From: Tumebacillus permanentifrigoris
GTDB taxonomy: Bacteria > Bacillota > Bacilli > Tumebacillales > Tumebacillaceae
NCBI RefSeq assembly: GCF_003148565.1
Contig: NZ_QGGL01000001.1
Location: forward strand, 179,695-243,694
Length of the DNA stretch: 64,000 nucleotides
Direction of reading: 5' to 3'
The position numbers and the translations under genes were made by a program. The notes beneath the pieces were generated by a model. That model made no database searches, was not told the origin of the DNA, and saw only the letters and a program-made list of their open reading frames with translations. Shown piece after piece: positions 17,765 through 29,679 of this stretch (within the stretch, counting starts at the first letter, position 1; the number at the start of each line of letters is the position of its first letter).

Positions 17765-17815
17765 TCACTAGTGTATAGCACACAGCAGGACGCGTCTAGG
17801 CAAAAAATACAACCC

Positions 17816-18310
17816 TTACTGCTCGTCCTCCGGAACTTGTTCACTTTCGTCAACTGGGAAGGTATCGATCGCAGTATCGGTGAAAAGGATTCCGTCGAGA
17901 TGGTCGATCTCATGTTGGAAGATGCGCGCAAAGTACCCCTCCGGCTTCATCTCGTAGGATTCACCCTCGCGAGATTGGAAGTGGATCGTGAGCTTGTCGA
18001 AGCGCTCGACATGGCCACGCACGCCGGGAATGGACAGGCACCCTTCGACATCGACGACCGATCCGCTTTTTTCCGCGATCACAGGGTTGATCATCTCGAT
18101 CAGACCGCCGTACTCATCTCCGTAGTCGACGACGATCACGCGCTTGCAAACGCCCACTTGCGGCGCAGCGAGGCCGATGCCGTGGTATTCGTACATGGTA
18201 TCCGCCATGTCATCGAGGAGCTTGTGAATTTCAGCGTCGATTTCCAGTACCGGTTCTGCGATTTGACGCAGGACGGGCTCCCCTTCTAACACTACAGGTC
18301 TTACCGCCAT
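17816..18310 (-). CDS. def: Peptide deformylase
   Basis: Metalloenzyme removing the formyl group from new proteins. All three signature motifs are intact in the 164-residue protein: GIGLAAPQ at 44-51, EGCLS at 89-93 (C91 binds the metal), and QHEIDHLDG at 132-140 (H133 and H137 bind the metal, E134 is catalytic). The acidic C-terminal tail (DESEQVPEDEQ) is unremarkable. It is one base downstream of coaX with a weak CGGGG ribosome site, suggesting translational coupling. In many Bacillota def lies next to fmt or priA, so this position is less common. Confidence 0.95.
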   Translation of the reverse strand: MAVRPVVLEGEPVLRQIAEPVLEIDAEIHKLLDDMADTMYEYHGIGLAAPQVGVCKRVIVVDYGDEYGGLIEMINPVIAEKSGSVVDVEGCLSIPGVRGHVERFDKLTIHFQSREGESYEMKPEGYFARIFQHEIDHLDGILFTDTAIDTFPVDESEQVPEDEQ

Positions 18311-18311
18311 C

Positions 18312-19091
18312 TTACGATACCCCGCTTTCTTTGTTCAGGTCCCAGATCATGCGCAAGCCGTCCAAGGTGAGTTCATCATCCTTGATTTCAATCTCGTAGG
18401 ACTCGGCGGCGATCAGACCCGACAGGCCCCCGGTCGCGACGACTTTGAACGGGAGGTTAAATTCTTTTTTGATGCGTGAGACGATGCCGTCCACTTGGCC
18501 GGTGAAGCCGTAGAGCACACCTGATTGCATGGACGTGACGGTGTTGCGGCCGACGACGCTCGCCGGGCGGGCGATCTCGATGCGCGGGAGTTTCGCTGCT
18601 TTGTTGTACAGCGCCTCCGTCGAGATGCCGATCCCCGGTGCGACGACGCCGCCCATGTAATCGCCTTTTTCGTTGATTACGCAGAAGGTTGTCGCTGTGC
18701 CGAAATCGACGATGATCAGCGGCGCGCCGTATTTCTCCAGCGCAGCCACCGCATTGACGATGCGGTCAGCCCCGACTTCACGCGGGTTTTCGTACTTGAT
18801 GTTCAATCCGGTTTTGACGCCCGGGCCTACGATGATCGGCTTGTGGCCGAAATATTTGATCGCCATGCGCTCCAGAGCAAACATCAGCGGTGGAACGACA
18901 GACGAGATCGCGATGCCTTCGATTTCTTGCGGGTTCAAGCCCCGGTCGGCAAACAAGTTTTTGATCAGGATGCCCATCTCGTCTTCCGTGCGGTCGCGAA
19001 TCGTCGCGATGCGCCAGTGTACGAGCTGCTTTTGATCCTTGTAGACGCCGAGGGTGATGTTGGTGTTGCCTACATCCAATACGAGAATCAT
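18312..19091 (-). CDS. coaX: Type III pantothenate kinase
   Basis: ATP-dependent kinase phosphorylating pantothenate, the first step of coenzyme A synthesis; the CoaX type is insensitive to CoA feedback. The 259 residues contain the family motifs [12 protein letters not shown] at 6-17 (phosphate-binding), [20 protein letters not shown], and [13 protein letters not shown]. Bacillus also carries coaX near ftsH and hpt. It follows nadC after 15 bases and precedes def. Confidence 0.96.
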   Translation of the reverse strand: MILVLDVGNTNITLGVYKDQKQLVHWRIATIRDRTEDEMGILIKNLFADRGLNPQEIEGIAISSVVPPLMFALERMAIKYFGHKPIIVGPGVKTGLNIKYENPREVGADRIVNAVAALEKYGAPLIIVDFGTATTFCVINEKGDYMGGVVAPGIGISTEALYNKAAKLPRIEIARPASVVGRNTVTSMQSGVLYGFTGQVDGIVSRIKKEFNLPFKVVATGGLSGLIAAESYEIEIKDDELTLDGLRMIWDLNKESGVS

Positions 19092-19106
19092 CGAGGTTGA
19101 CTCCTT

Positions 19107-19949
19107 TTACTTCGCTTCGATATCTAACGAGATGTCCAGCGACTTGATCGAATGGGTCAGCGCACCGATCGAGATGTAGTCGACGCCGGTCTTGGCAATC
19201 TCGACAATCGTCTCTTCGGTGACACCGCCGGATGCCTCTACCAGCGCACGGCCGGCGATCTTCTCTACAGCTTCGTCCATCTGCTCGGGCGTCATGTTGT
19301 CGAGCATGATGATGTCGGCTTTTACTTCCAACGCCTCATCGATCTGCTCCATGTTCTCAACTTCCACCTCGACGCGCATCGTGTGCGGGATCTGGTGGCG
19401 AGCCGCCATGATCGCGTTTTTCACGCCCCCGGCGATCTCGATATGGTTGTCCTTGATCAAAACCGCGTCAAACAGCCCGAAGCGGTGGTTGCGTCCTCCG
19501 CCGACGACGACTGCGTACTTCTCCAACACGCGCATCCCCGGGGTGGTCTTGCGGGTGTCGACGATCTTGGCGTTGTAGTAGCGCACGAGGTCGACAAATT
19601 TCGCCGTGCGGGTCGCGACTCCCGACATGCGCTGCAGGAAGTTCAGCGCCACGCGCTCACCCGTCAGGATCGAACGTGCCGATCCCGTGACTTCCATCAG
19701 CATTTGGCCCTTCGGCACTTGGTCACCGTCTTCCACATGACGGGTGATCGTCAAGGTCGGATCGACCAAACGGAAGGTTAACTCCGCAACATCAAGCCCG
19801 GCGATGAAGCCCGGCTCTTTGGTGATCAACACGCCGCGCCCTTGCTTGTCCGTCGGGACGATCGAATTGGTGGTGATGTCACCGAACCCGATGTCTTCCT
19901 CTAGTGCATTGCGCACGATGTTCTCGATGGCCCGAATATCCAGCTTCAT
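19107..19949 (-). CDS. nadC: Nicotinate-nucleotide pyrophosphorylase (quinolinate phosphoribosyltransferase)
   Basis: Converts quinolinate and PRPP to nicotinate mononucleotide in de novo NAD synthesis. At 280 residues it shows the expected EEDIGFGDITTNSIV opening, ERVALNFLQRMSGVAT, VDTRKTTPGMRVLEKYAV, GGGRNHRFGLFDAVLIKDNH and the C-terminal EASGGVTEETI barrel segment. It starts 3 bases after the nadB stop, so the two are co-translated. The gene order nadA-nadB-nadC is the complete pathway from aspartate. Confidence 0.96.
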   Translation of the reverse strand: MKLDIRAIENIVRNALEEDIGFGDITTNSIVPTDKQGRGVLITKEPGFIAGLDVAELTFRLVDPTLTITRHVEDGDQVPKGQMLMEVTGSARSILTGERVALNFLQRMSGVATRTAKFVDLVRYYNAKIVDTRKTTPGMRVLEKYAVVVGGGRNHRFGLFDAVLIKDNHIEIAGGVKNAIMAARHQIPHTMRVEVEVENMEQIDEALEVKADIIMLDNMTPEQMDEAVEKIAGRALVEASGGVTEETIVEIAKTGVDYISIGALTHSIKSLDISLDIEAK

Positions 19950-19952
19950 TCG

Positions 19953-21563
19953 TTAGCACCCCTCTTCAATAACACCGATCCCATGTTGGAATACGATGTG
20001 CTTCAGCCACTGCTCATTTTGCTTGGGGAAGTCGTTGCGGTAGTGTCCGCCGCGTGACTCCTCGCGTAACAACGCCGCTTGTGCCGTCAGCATCGCCGCC
20101 GTCAGCAGGTTGATGAACTCCCACTCGGACGGCTGGCTATAGGCATGTGACAACATCGGCGCGAGACGCCCCATCTCCGCGAGCGCACGTTCCAGCGACT
20201 CCTTGGTGCGCTTGACGCCGACGTGGCGCACCATCACTTTTTGCAGGTGCAACTTGCGGTCTTCGATCATCTCGACCGGGCTTGGGTAGCGCGTCGGCAC
20301 GAACGGCAGGTCGATATGTTCACAAGGCTCATCCAAAAAGGCCTGTACCCGATCTGCGATCCGCTTGCCAAACACGATCGCCTCCGACAGCGAGTTGGAG
20401 GCCAGCCGGTTCGCGCCGTGTACACCGGTGCAAGAGACTTCCCCACAAGCGAACAAGCGACGGACGTTGGTCTCGCCGTGCAAGTCGGTTTTCACACCGC
20501 CCATCGCGTAATGCTGCGCTGGAGCGACCGGAATCCAGTCGGTCGTCATGTCCAGACCATAGCTCAAGCAGAACGCGTAGATCGTCGGGAATCTCGACTT
20601 GATCAACTCCGGCGACTGGTGCGTGATGTCGAGGTAGACGTAGGTGGACTTGGTCTTCTCAATCTCCGAGACGATCGCACGCGCCACGATGTCACGCGGC
20701 GCGAGTTCCTCCAAGTGGTGATACGCGGGCATGAACCGCTCGCCCGCTGCGTTGCGCAGCACGGCACCCTCACCGCGTACCGCCTCCGAGATCAAGAAGC
20801 GTGGTGCGCCTGGGTACACCAACACCGTCGGATGGAATTGGATAAATTCGAGGTCCTGCAACTGTGCGCCTGCACGGTACGCCATCGCGAACCCATCCGC
20901 CGTGGTGACGTCTGGGTTCGTGGTGTAGCGGTACATGCGACCAGCCCCGCCGGTGGCGAGGACGGTCGCTTTGGAACGGATGTAGCAGAACTTCCCTTCG
21001 TACTGGTAGAGCAAGCCCTTGCAGGAACCGTTCTCCGCTGTCACCAAGTCGATGGCAAATGCGTTCTCGATCACGCGGATGCGCGGGTTTTTGCGAACTT
21101 GGGTCGCCAATGCTCGCACGATCTCCGCACCGGTCGCATCGCCGTTGGCGTGCAGGATGCGGCGGCGGCTGTGCGCGCCCTCCATCGTGAGGGCGAGATG
21201 CTCGTCCTCGCCTTCGGTATCAAAATGCGTGCCGAGTCGAATCAGGTCTGCCACGAGACCTGGGCCTTCGTGTACCAACACATCGACGGCGGAGAGCGAG
21301 TTCAATCCCGCGCCCGCCATCAAGGTGTCTTCCCGATGCAAGTCAGGGGAATCGCCCTCGGCGATGGCCGCTGCGATTCCCCCTTGTGCCCAGTTGGTAT
21401 TGCTCTCGGTGAGACCTTTTTTGCACAGAATCACGACGTCAGCGTATTCGGCGATCTTGAGGGCGGTGTACAGCCCCGCAATTCCGGTGCCGACCATCAC
21501 CACGTCCGTGTCGTGGACGTGCGGTTGATCCGGGGAAACGTTGGCAATAAATCTCGCGAACAT
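19953..21563 (-). CDS. nadB: L-aspartate oxidase
   Basis: FAD enzyme oxidising aspartate to iminoaspartate for quinolinate synthesis. The 536-residue protein has the FAD dinucleotide motif VVMVGTGIAGLYTALKIAE (about 20-40), NWAQGGIAAAI, the LNSLSAVDVLVHEGP region, the active-site stretch EFIQFHPTVL, and AQHYAMGGVKTD with RLFACGEVSCTGVHGANRLASN near the flavin. The ATG has AAGGAG upstream. It is the second gene of the nad operon. Confidence 0.96.
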   Translation of the reverse strand: MFARFIANVSPDQPHVHDTDVVMVGTGIAGLYTALKIAEYADVVILCKKGLTESNTNWAQGGIAAAIAEGDSPDLHREDTLMAGAGLNSLSAVDVLVHEGPGLVADLIRLGTHFDTEGEDEHLALTMEGAHSRRRILHANGDATGAEIVRALATQVRKNPRIRVIENAFAIDLVTAENGSCKGLLYQYEGKFCYIRSKATVLATGGAGRMYRYTTNPDVTTADGFAMAYRAGAQLQDLEFIQFHPTVLVYPGAPRFLISEAVRGEGAVLRNAAGERFMPAYHHLEELAPRDIVARAIVSEIEKTKSTYVYLDITHQSPELIKSRFPTIYAFCLSYGLDMTTDWIPVAPAQHYAMGGVKTDLHGETNVRRLFACGEVSCTGVHGANRLASNSLSEAIVFGKRIADRVQAFLDEPCEHIDLPFVPTRYPSPVEMIEDRKLHLQKVMVRHVGVKRTKESLERALAEMGRLAPMLSHAYSQPSEWEFINLLTAAMLTAQAALLREESRGGHYRNDFPKQNEQWLKHIVFQHGIGVIEEGC

Positions 21564-21596
21564 CGTCTGATCTCCTTCACCGACAGCGGTCTGGAA

Positions 21597-22547
21597 TTAC
21601 GCTTTGGACGGAACGACTTCGAGCATGCGATCCAAGGAGCGTTTCGCTTTGGCTGCCACTTCCGGATCGACTTCGATCTGCGGCTGCATGGTTTCCAGCG
21701 CGCGGACCATCTTTTTGACGTTGTGTACTTTCATGTTCGGGCAGACCATGAAGCGGGATGCGAAGTGGAAGGTCTTGTCCGGGCTGTCCTTCTCCAACAT
21801 GTAGCGAACGCCTTCCTCTGTGGCGACGATGTAGTGCTCGAAGTTCGACTCTGCGCAGAACTTCAAGATGCCAGTCGTCGAGCCGACATAGTCGCCAAGT
21901 GCGACAACTTCTGGACGGCACTCCGGGTGTACGACGATCGGTGCGTCCGGGTATTGGGCTTTGAGTTCCAACACTTCCTCCGGGGTCAGCAGGTCGTGCG
22001 TGTTGCAGTAGCCTTGCCAGATGATCATCTTTTTGTCGGTGAACTGGGACACGTAGTGCCCGAGGTTCTTGTCCGGCACCCAGATGATCTCGTCCGATTC
22101 CACAGACTCGATGACTTTGAGCGCGTTGGACGAGGTGCAACAGATGTCGGTCTCCGCCTTGACGTCAGCCGAGGTGTTCACGTAGGCCACGACCGTCGCG
22201 TTCGGGTGCTCCGCTTTCAGTTTGCGCAGACCATCACCCGTGACCATGTCGGCCATCGGGCAACCGGAGCGTTCGTCTGGCATCAATACAATTTTATCTG
22301 GATTGAGAATTTTGGCACTCTCAGCCATGAAGTGTACGCCACAGAATAAAATGACGTCTGCATCTGTATCGCGCGCTTTTTGCGAGAGGCCAAACGAATC
22401 CCCGATGTAATCGGCGACCGCTTGTACTTCCGGGCGCATGTAGTAATGAGCCAGGATGATCGCGTTGCGCTCTTTTTTCAACTGTTGCAGGCGTTCAATG
22501 TAGAATTCATTTTGTTCACGATTCGGGACAGCTTGTAATTTGCTCAT
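21597..22547 (-). CDS. nadA: Quinolinate synthase A ([4Fe-4S])
   Basis: Condenses iminoaspartate with dihydroxyacetone phosphate to quinolinate using an oxygen-sensitive [4Fe-4S] cluster. The 316-residue form is the shorter type rather than the roughly 368-residue Bacillus type. Family motifs include AIILAHYYMRPEVQAVADYIGD, VNTSADVKAETDICCTSSNA and VHPECRPEV. From their spacing the cluster ligands are likely the cysteines in SGCPMAD, WQGYCNTH and FMVCPNM, about 85-88 residues apart. The ATG at 22547 fits the AAGGGGG site better than the TTG at 22556. It is the first gene of the operon. Confidence 0.95.
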   Translation of the reverse strand: MSKLQAVPNREQNEFYIERLQQLKKERNAIILAHYYMRPEVQAVADYIGDSFGLSQKARDTDADVILFCGVHFMAESAKILNPDKIVLMPDERSGCPMADMVTGDGLRKLKAEHPNATVVAYVNTSADVKAETDICCTSSNALKVIESVESDEIIWVPDKNLGHYVSQFTDKKMIIWQGYCNTHDLLTPEEVLELKAQYPDAPIVVHPECRPEVVALGDYVGSTTGILKFCAESNFEHYIVATEEGVRYMLEKDSPDKTFHFASRFMVCPNMKVHNVKKMVRALETMQPQIEVDPEVAAKAKRSLDRMLEVVPSKA

Positions 22548-22604
22548 CGCGGACAATGCCCCCTTAGAATTGGGATGGGCTTTTAAAAAATGCCATATGA
22601 ATGC

Positions 22605-22633
22605 ATTCTAACTCGCAACGCGGTAGCTGTCAA
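22605..22633 (-). promoter_or_regulatory. Sigma-A promoter of the nadA-nadB-nadC-coaX-def operon
   Basis: On the minus strand TTGACA (22633-22628), a 17-base spacer and TAGAAT (22610-22605) give a near-consensus housekeeping promoter about 58 bases upstream of nadA. A perfect match to the Spo0A box core, TGTCGAA on the plus strand at 22636-22642, abuts the -35, but such a 7-mer is expected several times by chance in 64 kb. Confidence 0.75.
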
Positions 22634-22660
22634 TTTGTCGAACTTTTGTCATACGACACA

Positions 22661-22697
22661 AAAGAGACTCCCACGGGAGCAGTGTTCCCGTGGGAGT
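22661..22697 (-). terminator. Terminator after fhs
   Basis: Twelve-base perfect arms ACTCCCACGGGA and TCCCGTGGGAGT with a seven-base loop, then CTCTTTTGTG on the minus strand. It separates fhs from the nadA promoter. Confidence 0.85.
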
Positions 22698-22706
22698 TCT
22701 CATTTA

Positions 22707-24401
22707 TTAGAACAAGCCTATGATTTTGCCGTCCTCTAGCAGGTCGATCTGCAAAGCGGCCGGCGCTTTCGGCAAGCCCGGCATCGTCATGATCTCGCCC
22801 GTAATCGCCACGACAAAGCCCGCTCCCGCCGAGATGCGCAGTTCGCGAATCATGATCGTGAAGCCCTCTGGACGCCCGCGCAAGTTCGGGTTGTCAGAGA
22901 AGGAGTACTGGGTCTTCGCCATGCAGACCGGCAGATGGGTCAGCCCCATCTCCGCGAGCTTTTTCAACGTGGTCAGCGCTTTCGGTGCGTACTGCACGCC
23001 TTGACCGCCGTAGATTTCCCGGACGATGGTGTCGATTTTGACCTCGATGCTGTCCTCCTCGTTGTAGAGGTACATCAGCCCGCCTGGACGGTTGTTCACG
23101 ATGTCGAGGACTTTCTCGGCCAGCTCTTCGCCGCCCGCACCGCCATCTGTGAACACTTCAGACAGCGCAACCGCGATGCCATACTCGTTGCACCACTCGC
23201 GGATCACGTTCATCTCCTCATCGGTGTCGGTCGGGAATTTATTGACCGCCACGACGACCGGCATGTTGAACATCTGCACGTTCTCCACATGCTTGGAGAG
23301 GTTGTCGAGACCGCGACGAACGGCCTCCACGTTCTGCGTGGACAGGTCGGTTTTTTCCACACCGCCGTGCATCTTGAGCGCACGAACGGTCGCGACGACG
23401 ACCACCGCAGAGGGCTTGATCCCCGCTTGGCGACACTTGATGTGGAAAAACTTCTCCGCGCCCAAGTCCGCTCCGAAGCCTGCTTCTGTGACCACGTAGT
23501 CGGCAAGTTTCAGCGCCATCTTGGTCGCGATCACCGAGTTGCAGCCATGCGCGATGTTGGCAAAAGGCCCGCCGTGCACGAGTGCCGGCGTGTGTTCCAG
23601 CGTCTGCACGAGGTTCGGCTTGATCGCGTCCTTGAGCAACACCGTCATCGAGCCCTCTGCTCCGAGGTCTGCGACGGTGATCGGTTGCTTGTCCACGTTG
23701 TAGCCGATGATCATCCGTTTCAAGCGCTCCTTGAGATCCTGCTCGTCAGCAGCGAGGCAGAGCACTGCCATCACTTCGGAGGCGACGGTGATATCGAATC
23801 CAGACTCGCGCGGGATGCCGTTGGTCACACCGCCGAGGCCGATGTTCACTTGGCGCAGCGAACGGTCGTTGACGTCGAGCACGCGGTTCCACGTGATGCG
23901 GCGCACGTCGAAGCGCAACGCATTGCCTTGGTGCATGTGGTTGTCGATCAGCGCGGCCAGCAGGTTGTGTGCCGCCGTGATCGCGTGGAAGTCGCCGGTG
24001 AAGTGCAGGTTGATGTCCTCCATCGGCACGACTTGCGAGTAACCACCGCCCGCAGCTCCGCCCTTCATGCCAAACGACGGGCCGAGCGAGGGTTCGCGCA
24101 AGCAGATCATCGAAGTCTTGCCAGTGCCCGCCAATTTCCGACCGAGCGCTTGACCGAGGCCGACCGTCGTGGTCGACTTGCCTTCGCCCGCCGGGGTCGG
24201 CGAGATCGCGGTGACGAGGATCAGGTTCCCGTCTGGCTTGTTCTCTTTTTGTAGACGGCGGTAGACGTCGAGCGAGATTTTTGCCTTGTACTTGCCGTAG
24301 GGCTCGATGTCATCCTCTGACAAACCAATCGATTGCGCAATCTGAGTGATCGGTCGTAGTTGCGCCTCCTGAGCAATCTCGATATCGCTTTTCATAGCCA
24401 T
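22707..24401 (-). CDS. fhs: Formate-tetrahydrofolate ligase
   Basis: ATP-dependent enzyme making 10-formyl-tetrahydrofolate from formate for one-carbon metabolism. The 564-residue length matches the family. The P-loop [19 protein letters not shown] lies at about 68-86, followed by [20 protein letters not shown], which binds the folate and monovalent cation, and [13 protein letters not shown]. The ATG at 24401 (or the ATG two codons later) follows GGGGG. It is a single-gene transcript between the HD-GYP gene and the nad operon. Confidence 0.96.
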   Translation of the reverse strand: MAMKSDIEIAQEAQLRPITQIAQSIGLSEDDIEPYGKYKAKISLDVYRRLQKENKPDGNLILVTAISPTPAGEGKSTTTVGLGQALGRKLAGTGKTSMICLREPSLGPSFGMKGGAAGGGYSQVVPMEDINLHFTGDFHAITAAHNLLAALIDNHMHQGNALRFDVRRITWNRVLDVNDRSLRQVNIGLGGVTNGIPRESGFDITVASEVMAVLCLAADEQDLKERLKRMIIGYNVDKQPITVADLGAEGSMTVLLKDAIKPNLVQTLEHTPALVHGGPFANIAHGCNSVIATKMALKLADYVVTEAGFGADLGAEKFFHIKCRQAGIKPSAVVVVATVRALKMHGGVEKTDLSTQNVEAVRRGLDNLSKHVENVQMFNMPVVVAVNKFPTDTDEEMNVIREWCNEYGIAVALSEVFTDGGAGGEELAEKVLDIVNNRPGGLMYLYNEEDSIEVKIDTIVREIYGGQGVQYAPKALTTLKKLAEMGLTHLPVCMAKTQYSFSDNPNLRGRPEGFTIMIRELRISAGAGFVVAITGEIMTMPGLPKAPAALQIDLLEDGKIIGLF

Positions 24402-24431
24402 TCGTAAGCTTCCCCCTATAGTCTCTGGTCT

Positions 24432-25517
24432 CTACTGCTCACACCCCACGATCATCGTCGTCAGGTGATCCATCAAGTTCAGTTCATACGGGTTGCAGAT
24501 GTCCTCACCGCTCGCATTGCGCAGAACGCGCACGGTCGGTCGTTGAGGATGATTGCTTTGTACCGCCGTCACCACACCCTCTTCACCGCTGCTGAGCACC
24601 ACGGTCATGCCGATCGGGTAGATGGCGATGGTCTTGAGAAACTTTTGCACGATGTCCGTCTGAAAGTGCGTCCCACAGGAGCCAAGCAACAGTTCTAACG
24701 CCAAGTGTGGCAGTGCCCCCTTGCGGTACACGCGGTTCGCCGTGAGCGCCTCGTAGACGTCTGCAACGGCGGTGATCCGGGCATAGATGTGGATCTCGTC
24801 ACCTTTGAGGCCACGCGGGTAGCCGGTGCCGTCGATCTTCTCATGGTGCTGGAGCGCAACGTGCGACGAGAGCAGCGAGATGTCATCCTGTTGGCGCAGG
24901 ATCTCGTAGCCCAACATCGGATGTTGCTTGATCACGCTGAACTCCTCGGGGGTCAGTCGGCCTGGTTTGTTGAGAATCTCCTGTGGCAAGGACAGTTTGC
25001 CGACATCGTGGAGAAGTGTGCCGACCCCTAGATCCAGCAATTGCTTCTGGGTCAGTCCCATTTCCATCCCAATCGCCATCGCGATGATCGAGACATTGAC
25101 CGAATGGTGGTAGAGAAAATTGTCGGTCGAGTAGATGTTCGAGAGGTGGAACGTGGCGTTCGGCTTTGATTTCATCTCGGATAAAATCATGTCGAACATG
25201 TCGCGGATTTTCCGCCCGATCTGCTGCTGTTGAAACTGACGTGGCAGCTTCGCGGGCTCGGTGAAGGTCTGGATCGAGGTGTGGACCAACTGCAGCGCTT
25301 CCTGTCGCGTCTGTTGGGAGATCACATCCTCGACGACGATGTCATCCGTTCGCTCATCTTCAATATATACGGAAGTAATACCCATTGCAATGAGCCGCTT
25401 CTGCAAAAAGGCGGTCAATTCGACCCCTGTACCCACGAGGATGAGTCCTTTCTCATCCAAAATCGGGCGGGCCAACCTGACACCGGGTGTCTGTTTTTCC
25501 AAGGCAGCCAATCGCAA
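24432..25517 (-). CDS. HD-GYP domain protein, probable cyclic-di-GMP phosphodiesterase
   Basis: A 361-residue cytosolic protein with a DUF3391-like N-terminal region (LAALEKQTPGVRLARPIL) and an HD-GYP domain from about residue 120 to 300. Both hallmarks are complete: LLHDVGKLSLP for the metal-binding HD pair and HHEKIDGTGYPRGLKGDEIH, with intact HHE and GYP, so catalytic activity is expected. A C-terminal extension (about 300-361, MTVVLSSGEEGVVTAV) forms a small beta domain common in this subgroup. The start is TTG behind AAGGAG. It lies between ftsH and fhs; the specific signalling role is unknown. Confidence 0.9.
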   Translation of the reverse strand: MRLAALEKQTPGVRLARPILDEKGLILVGTGVELTAFLQKRLIAMGITSVYIEDERTDDIVVEDVISQQTRQEALQLVHTSIQTFTEPAKLPRQFQQQQIGRKIRDMFDMILSEMKSKPNATFHLSNIYSTDNFLYHHSVNVSIIAMAIGMEMGLTQKQLLDLGVGTLLHDVGKLSLPQEILNKPGRLTPEEFSVIKQHPMLGYEILRQQDDISLLSSHVALQHHEKIDGTGYPRGLKGDEIHIYARITAVADVYEALTANRVYRKGALPHLALELLLGSCGTHFQTDIVQKFLKTIAIYPIGMTVVLSSGEEGVVTAVQSNHPQRPTVRVLRNASGEDICNPYELNLMDHLTTMIVGCEQ

Positions 25518-25660
25518 CAGCTCTCACTCCTTAAAATTCTAATCTTACTTGCTTATGTCATACAAAGGATCATTTATTTCATTGTACTAACTCTAAGAAC
25601 AAGAAAGCAAGCGCGATTTACAACGAACCGACTTACTTTGCCTGTTTTGCGCAAGAAGCA

Positions 25661-25693
25661 AAGAGAAAGACACCTCTGCGCAGAGGTGCCTTT
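25661..25693 (-). terminator. Hairpin terminator after ftsH
   Basis: The 18-base perfect palindrome CACCTCTGCGCAGAGGTG is followed on the minus strand by TCTTTCTCTTTG. The T-run is interrupted, so it is a moderate terminator. Confidence 0.7.
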
Positions 25694-25703
25694 CTCCAAA
25701 CTA

Positions 25704-27629
<1,926 letters not shown>

Positions 27630-27653
27630 TTCTTACCTCCTCTCGGCACCGTG

Positions 27654-28193
27654 CTAGGATTGGTAGACTTCTGGTTTGAGCACCCCAATGTAGGGGAGGT
27701 TGCGGTAGCGTTCAGCATAATCGAGACCAAAACCTACAATAAAGTGGTCAGGAACGGTGAATCCAAGATAATCCGCCGTGATGTCCACTTTATGGCGATC
27801 TGGCTTATCCAGAAGCGTAACCAATTTCACGGACGCGGCCTTGCGCTGTTGCAAGAGGTTTTTCAGGTAGATCAGCGTCAAACCGGTGTCGATGATGTCT
27901 TCTACGATGATCACATCCCGGCCCTCGATGCTCTGTTCAAGGTCCTTGATGATGCGAACCACACCGCTGGATTCGGAGGAGTGTCCATAACTGGATACCG
28001 CCATGAAATCCAACTCAACCGGGATCTCAATGCGCTTGACCAGATCGGACATGAAGAGCGTCGCCCCCTTCAAGATGCCGATAATCAACGGGTTCTTGCC
28101 TTCGTAATCGCGCGTGATCTGGGCGCCAAGTTCACGGATGCGGTCTTGTACCGCCTGTTCGGTGAAGAGAACTTCTGATACGTCTGTATGCAT
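27654..28193 (-). CDS. hpt: Hypoxanthine phosphoribosyltransferase
   Basis: Purine salvage enzyme making IMP or GMP from hypoxanthine or guanine and PRPP. The 179-residue protein contains the PRPP-binding loop [18 protein letters not shown] (about residues 93-110), [20 protein letters not shown], and [19 protein letters not shown] near the C-terminus. GGAGG lies 11 bases upstream. It starts 4 bases after the tilS stop; in Bacillus TilS and HprT are also neighbours and interact to control ftsH, so such regulation may occur here (inference). Confidence 0.96.
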   Translation of the reverse strand: MHTDVSEVLFTEQAVQDRIRELGAQITRDYEGKNPLIIGILKGATLFMSDLVKRIEIPVELDFMAVSSYGHSSESSGVVRIIKDLEQSIEGRDVIIVEDIIDTGLTLIYLKNLLQQRKAASVKLVTLLDKPDRHKVDITADYLGFTVPDHFIVGFGLDYAERYRNLPYIGVLKPEVYQS

Positions 28194-28197
28194 GGGT

Positions 28198-29679
28198 TTA
28201 AGTACCTCCTGAAAACGGGTCGCTGCGTTCGTAGGACTGTGGACCGGGTGCGGGGAGCACGTGTGCCCGGATGACGAGCGTGCGCGCTGTCTCGGGCGTT
28301 ACGAGTCCTGCTTGACCACGGGTGAGGCCGACGACCCACGCGATGGAGTCATTGATGCAGAAAAGCGGCCAGGTGGCGCGGCGAGACTTGGGGACTTTGG
28401 CGTCCACCAACACATCGCTGATGCGCTTGGTGCCGTGTAAACCGATAGGGCGTAGGAGATCTCCGCCCGCCCTTGACCGTATGTATATGCGCGAACTGGA
28501 CAGTTCATCAGCATTGAAATGGGCGGTCCACGCGTCGAGAGGACGCGAAGGCACACCTTCAACCTCCGTCAACTCCAGCGCGATCCCATACTCTGGGAGT
28601 TCATGTCGCCCGAGCGATGTCAGTTCATAAGGTGCCGGTGGAACTTCCTGCACAGGATCTAGCGCCTGTGTGGTGGTAAAAAGCAGTGCGTCGTACACCC
28701 GGCGGGCGACGATGCCGTGCGGGAGATGCAACTCCGCGCTCGGATAGCGATTCGTAAGCAGAGAGCGGATGCTCTCGATATGTACCTGCTCCCATAGACT
28801 GGTATGTCCGCGCAGATAATATAATATTAGTGTAATTACCCGGCGTTGTAAAGGAAGCGGGCTCACACCGAGAAGCCGCACGTCTACAGAGATTGTGCCA
28901 TCTCGCTCCGTCTGGCAGATGCGCCGATACTCCCTCTCCGCCAACTCGCTCAGGTACTGGTCATCCTCGCGCGCTTGCTCTGCGAGATGGACGAGGTGAG
29001 ACTTGGTTCCCTCGTTGTACGCTGTCGTGAGTTCGGGGAGAAGTTGTATACGTATCTTATTGCGCAGATAGTGTGTTGATGCATTGGAAGAGTCCTCACG
29101 GTACAGGATTCCATAGTCTCGCGCATATGATTCGATCTCGGCTCGCCAGACGTGCAAAAGCGGGCGGATCAGCTCAAACTCCGCCCCTTCCTCCCGTCGC
29201 CGGGTCGGGATGCCCCCGAGACCTTTGAGCGACGTGCCGCGCAGGATGCGCATCAGCACCGTCTCCGCTTGGTCGTCCGCATGGTGGGCGGTGGCGAGTT
29301 TGGTGGCGCCGATGAGGTTCGCCACTTTTTTCAAGTACTGATACCTGACTTCGCGCGCCGCAAGTTGTGTGGACAGACCCGCTCGCTTGGCATAGGCTTT
29401 GACGTCAAACGTTTTGGCAAAAACGTCCAGGCCCTGCTGAGCGGCCAGCCGTTCCACAAACTCGCGATCCCCTTGCGACTCCGCACCGCGCAGTCCGTGA
29501 TCCACATGGGCGACGGCGAGCGTGATCCGAAACTGCTCGCAGAGGCTCAGCAACGCGTGCAGCAACACGACCGAGTCCACGCCGCCGGAGACGGCGACGA
29601 GGACTTTTTCCCCCGGTTCGAACAGGTTGTGGTCAATCGCGCTCTGCTGCACCTGTTCGATCAGCGGGTGCTTTTTCAT
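28198..29679 (-). CDS. tilS: tRNA(Ile)-lysidine synthase
   Basis: Adds lysine to C34 of the AUA-reading tRNA-Ile. The 493-residue form is the long type with N-terminal PP-loop ATPase ([18 protein letters not shown] at about 27-44), [38 protein letters not shown] in its catalytic domain, and C-terminal TilS domains containing [26 protein letters not shown]. The ATG at 29679 follows AGGAGGAG and brings the PP-loop to the expected position; a longer frame exists but lacks a ribosome site. Its first 47 bases overlap the end of the upstream exporter gene in another frame. Confidence 0.96.
   Translation of the reverse strand: MKKHPLIEQVQQSAIDHNLFEPGEKVLVAVSGGVDSVVLLHALLSLCEQFRITLAVAHVDHGLRGAESQGDREFVERLAAQQGLDVFAKTFDVKAYAKRAGLSTQLAAREVRYQYLKKVANLIGATKLATAHHADDQAETVLMRILRGTSLKGLGGIPTRRREEGAEFELIRPLLHVWRAEIESYARDYGILYREDSSNASTHYLRNKIRIQLLPELTTAYNEGTKSHLVHLAEQAREDDQYLSELAEREYRRICQTERDGTISVDVRLLGVSPLPLQRRVITLILYYLRGHTSLWEQVHIESIRSLLTNRYPSAELHLPHGIVARRVYDALLFTTTQALDPVQEVPPAPYELTSLGRHELPEYGIALELTEVEGVPSRPLDAWTAHFNADELSSSRIYIRSRAGGDLLRPIGLHGTKRISDVLVDAKVPKSRRATWPLFCINDSIAWVVGLTRGQAGLVTPETARTLVIRAHVLPAPGPQSYERSDPFSGGT

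Noticed and set aside
20223..22349. 708-codon plus-strand frame opposite nadB and nadA
   Set aside because: Shadow of the opposite-strand genes, with no ribosome site or recognisable motif; the minus-strand proteins have complete active sites.
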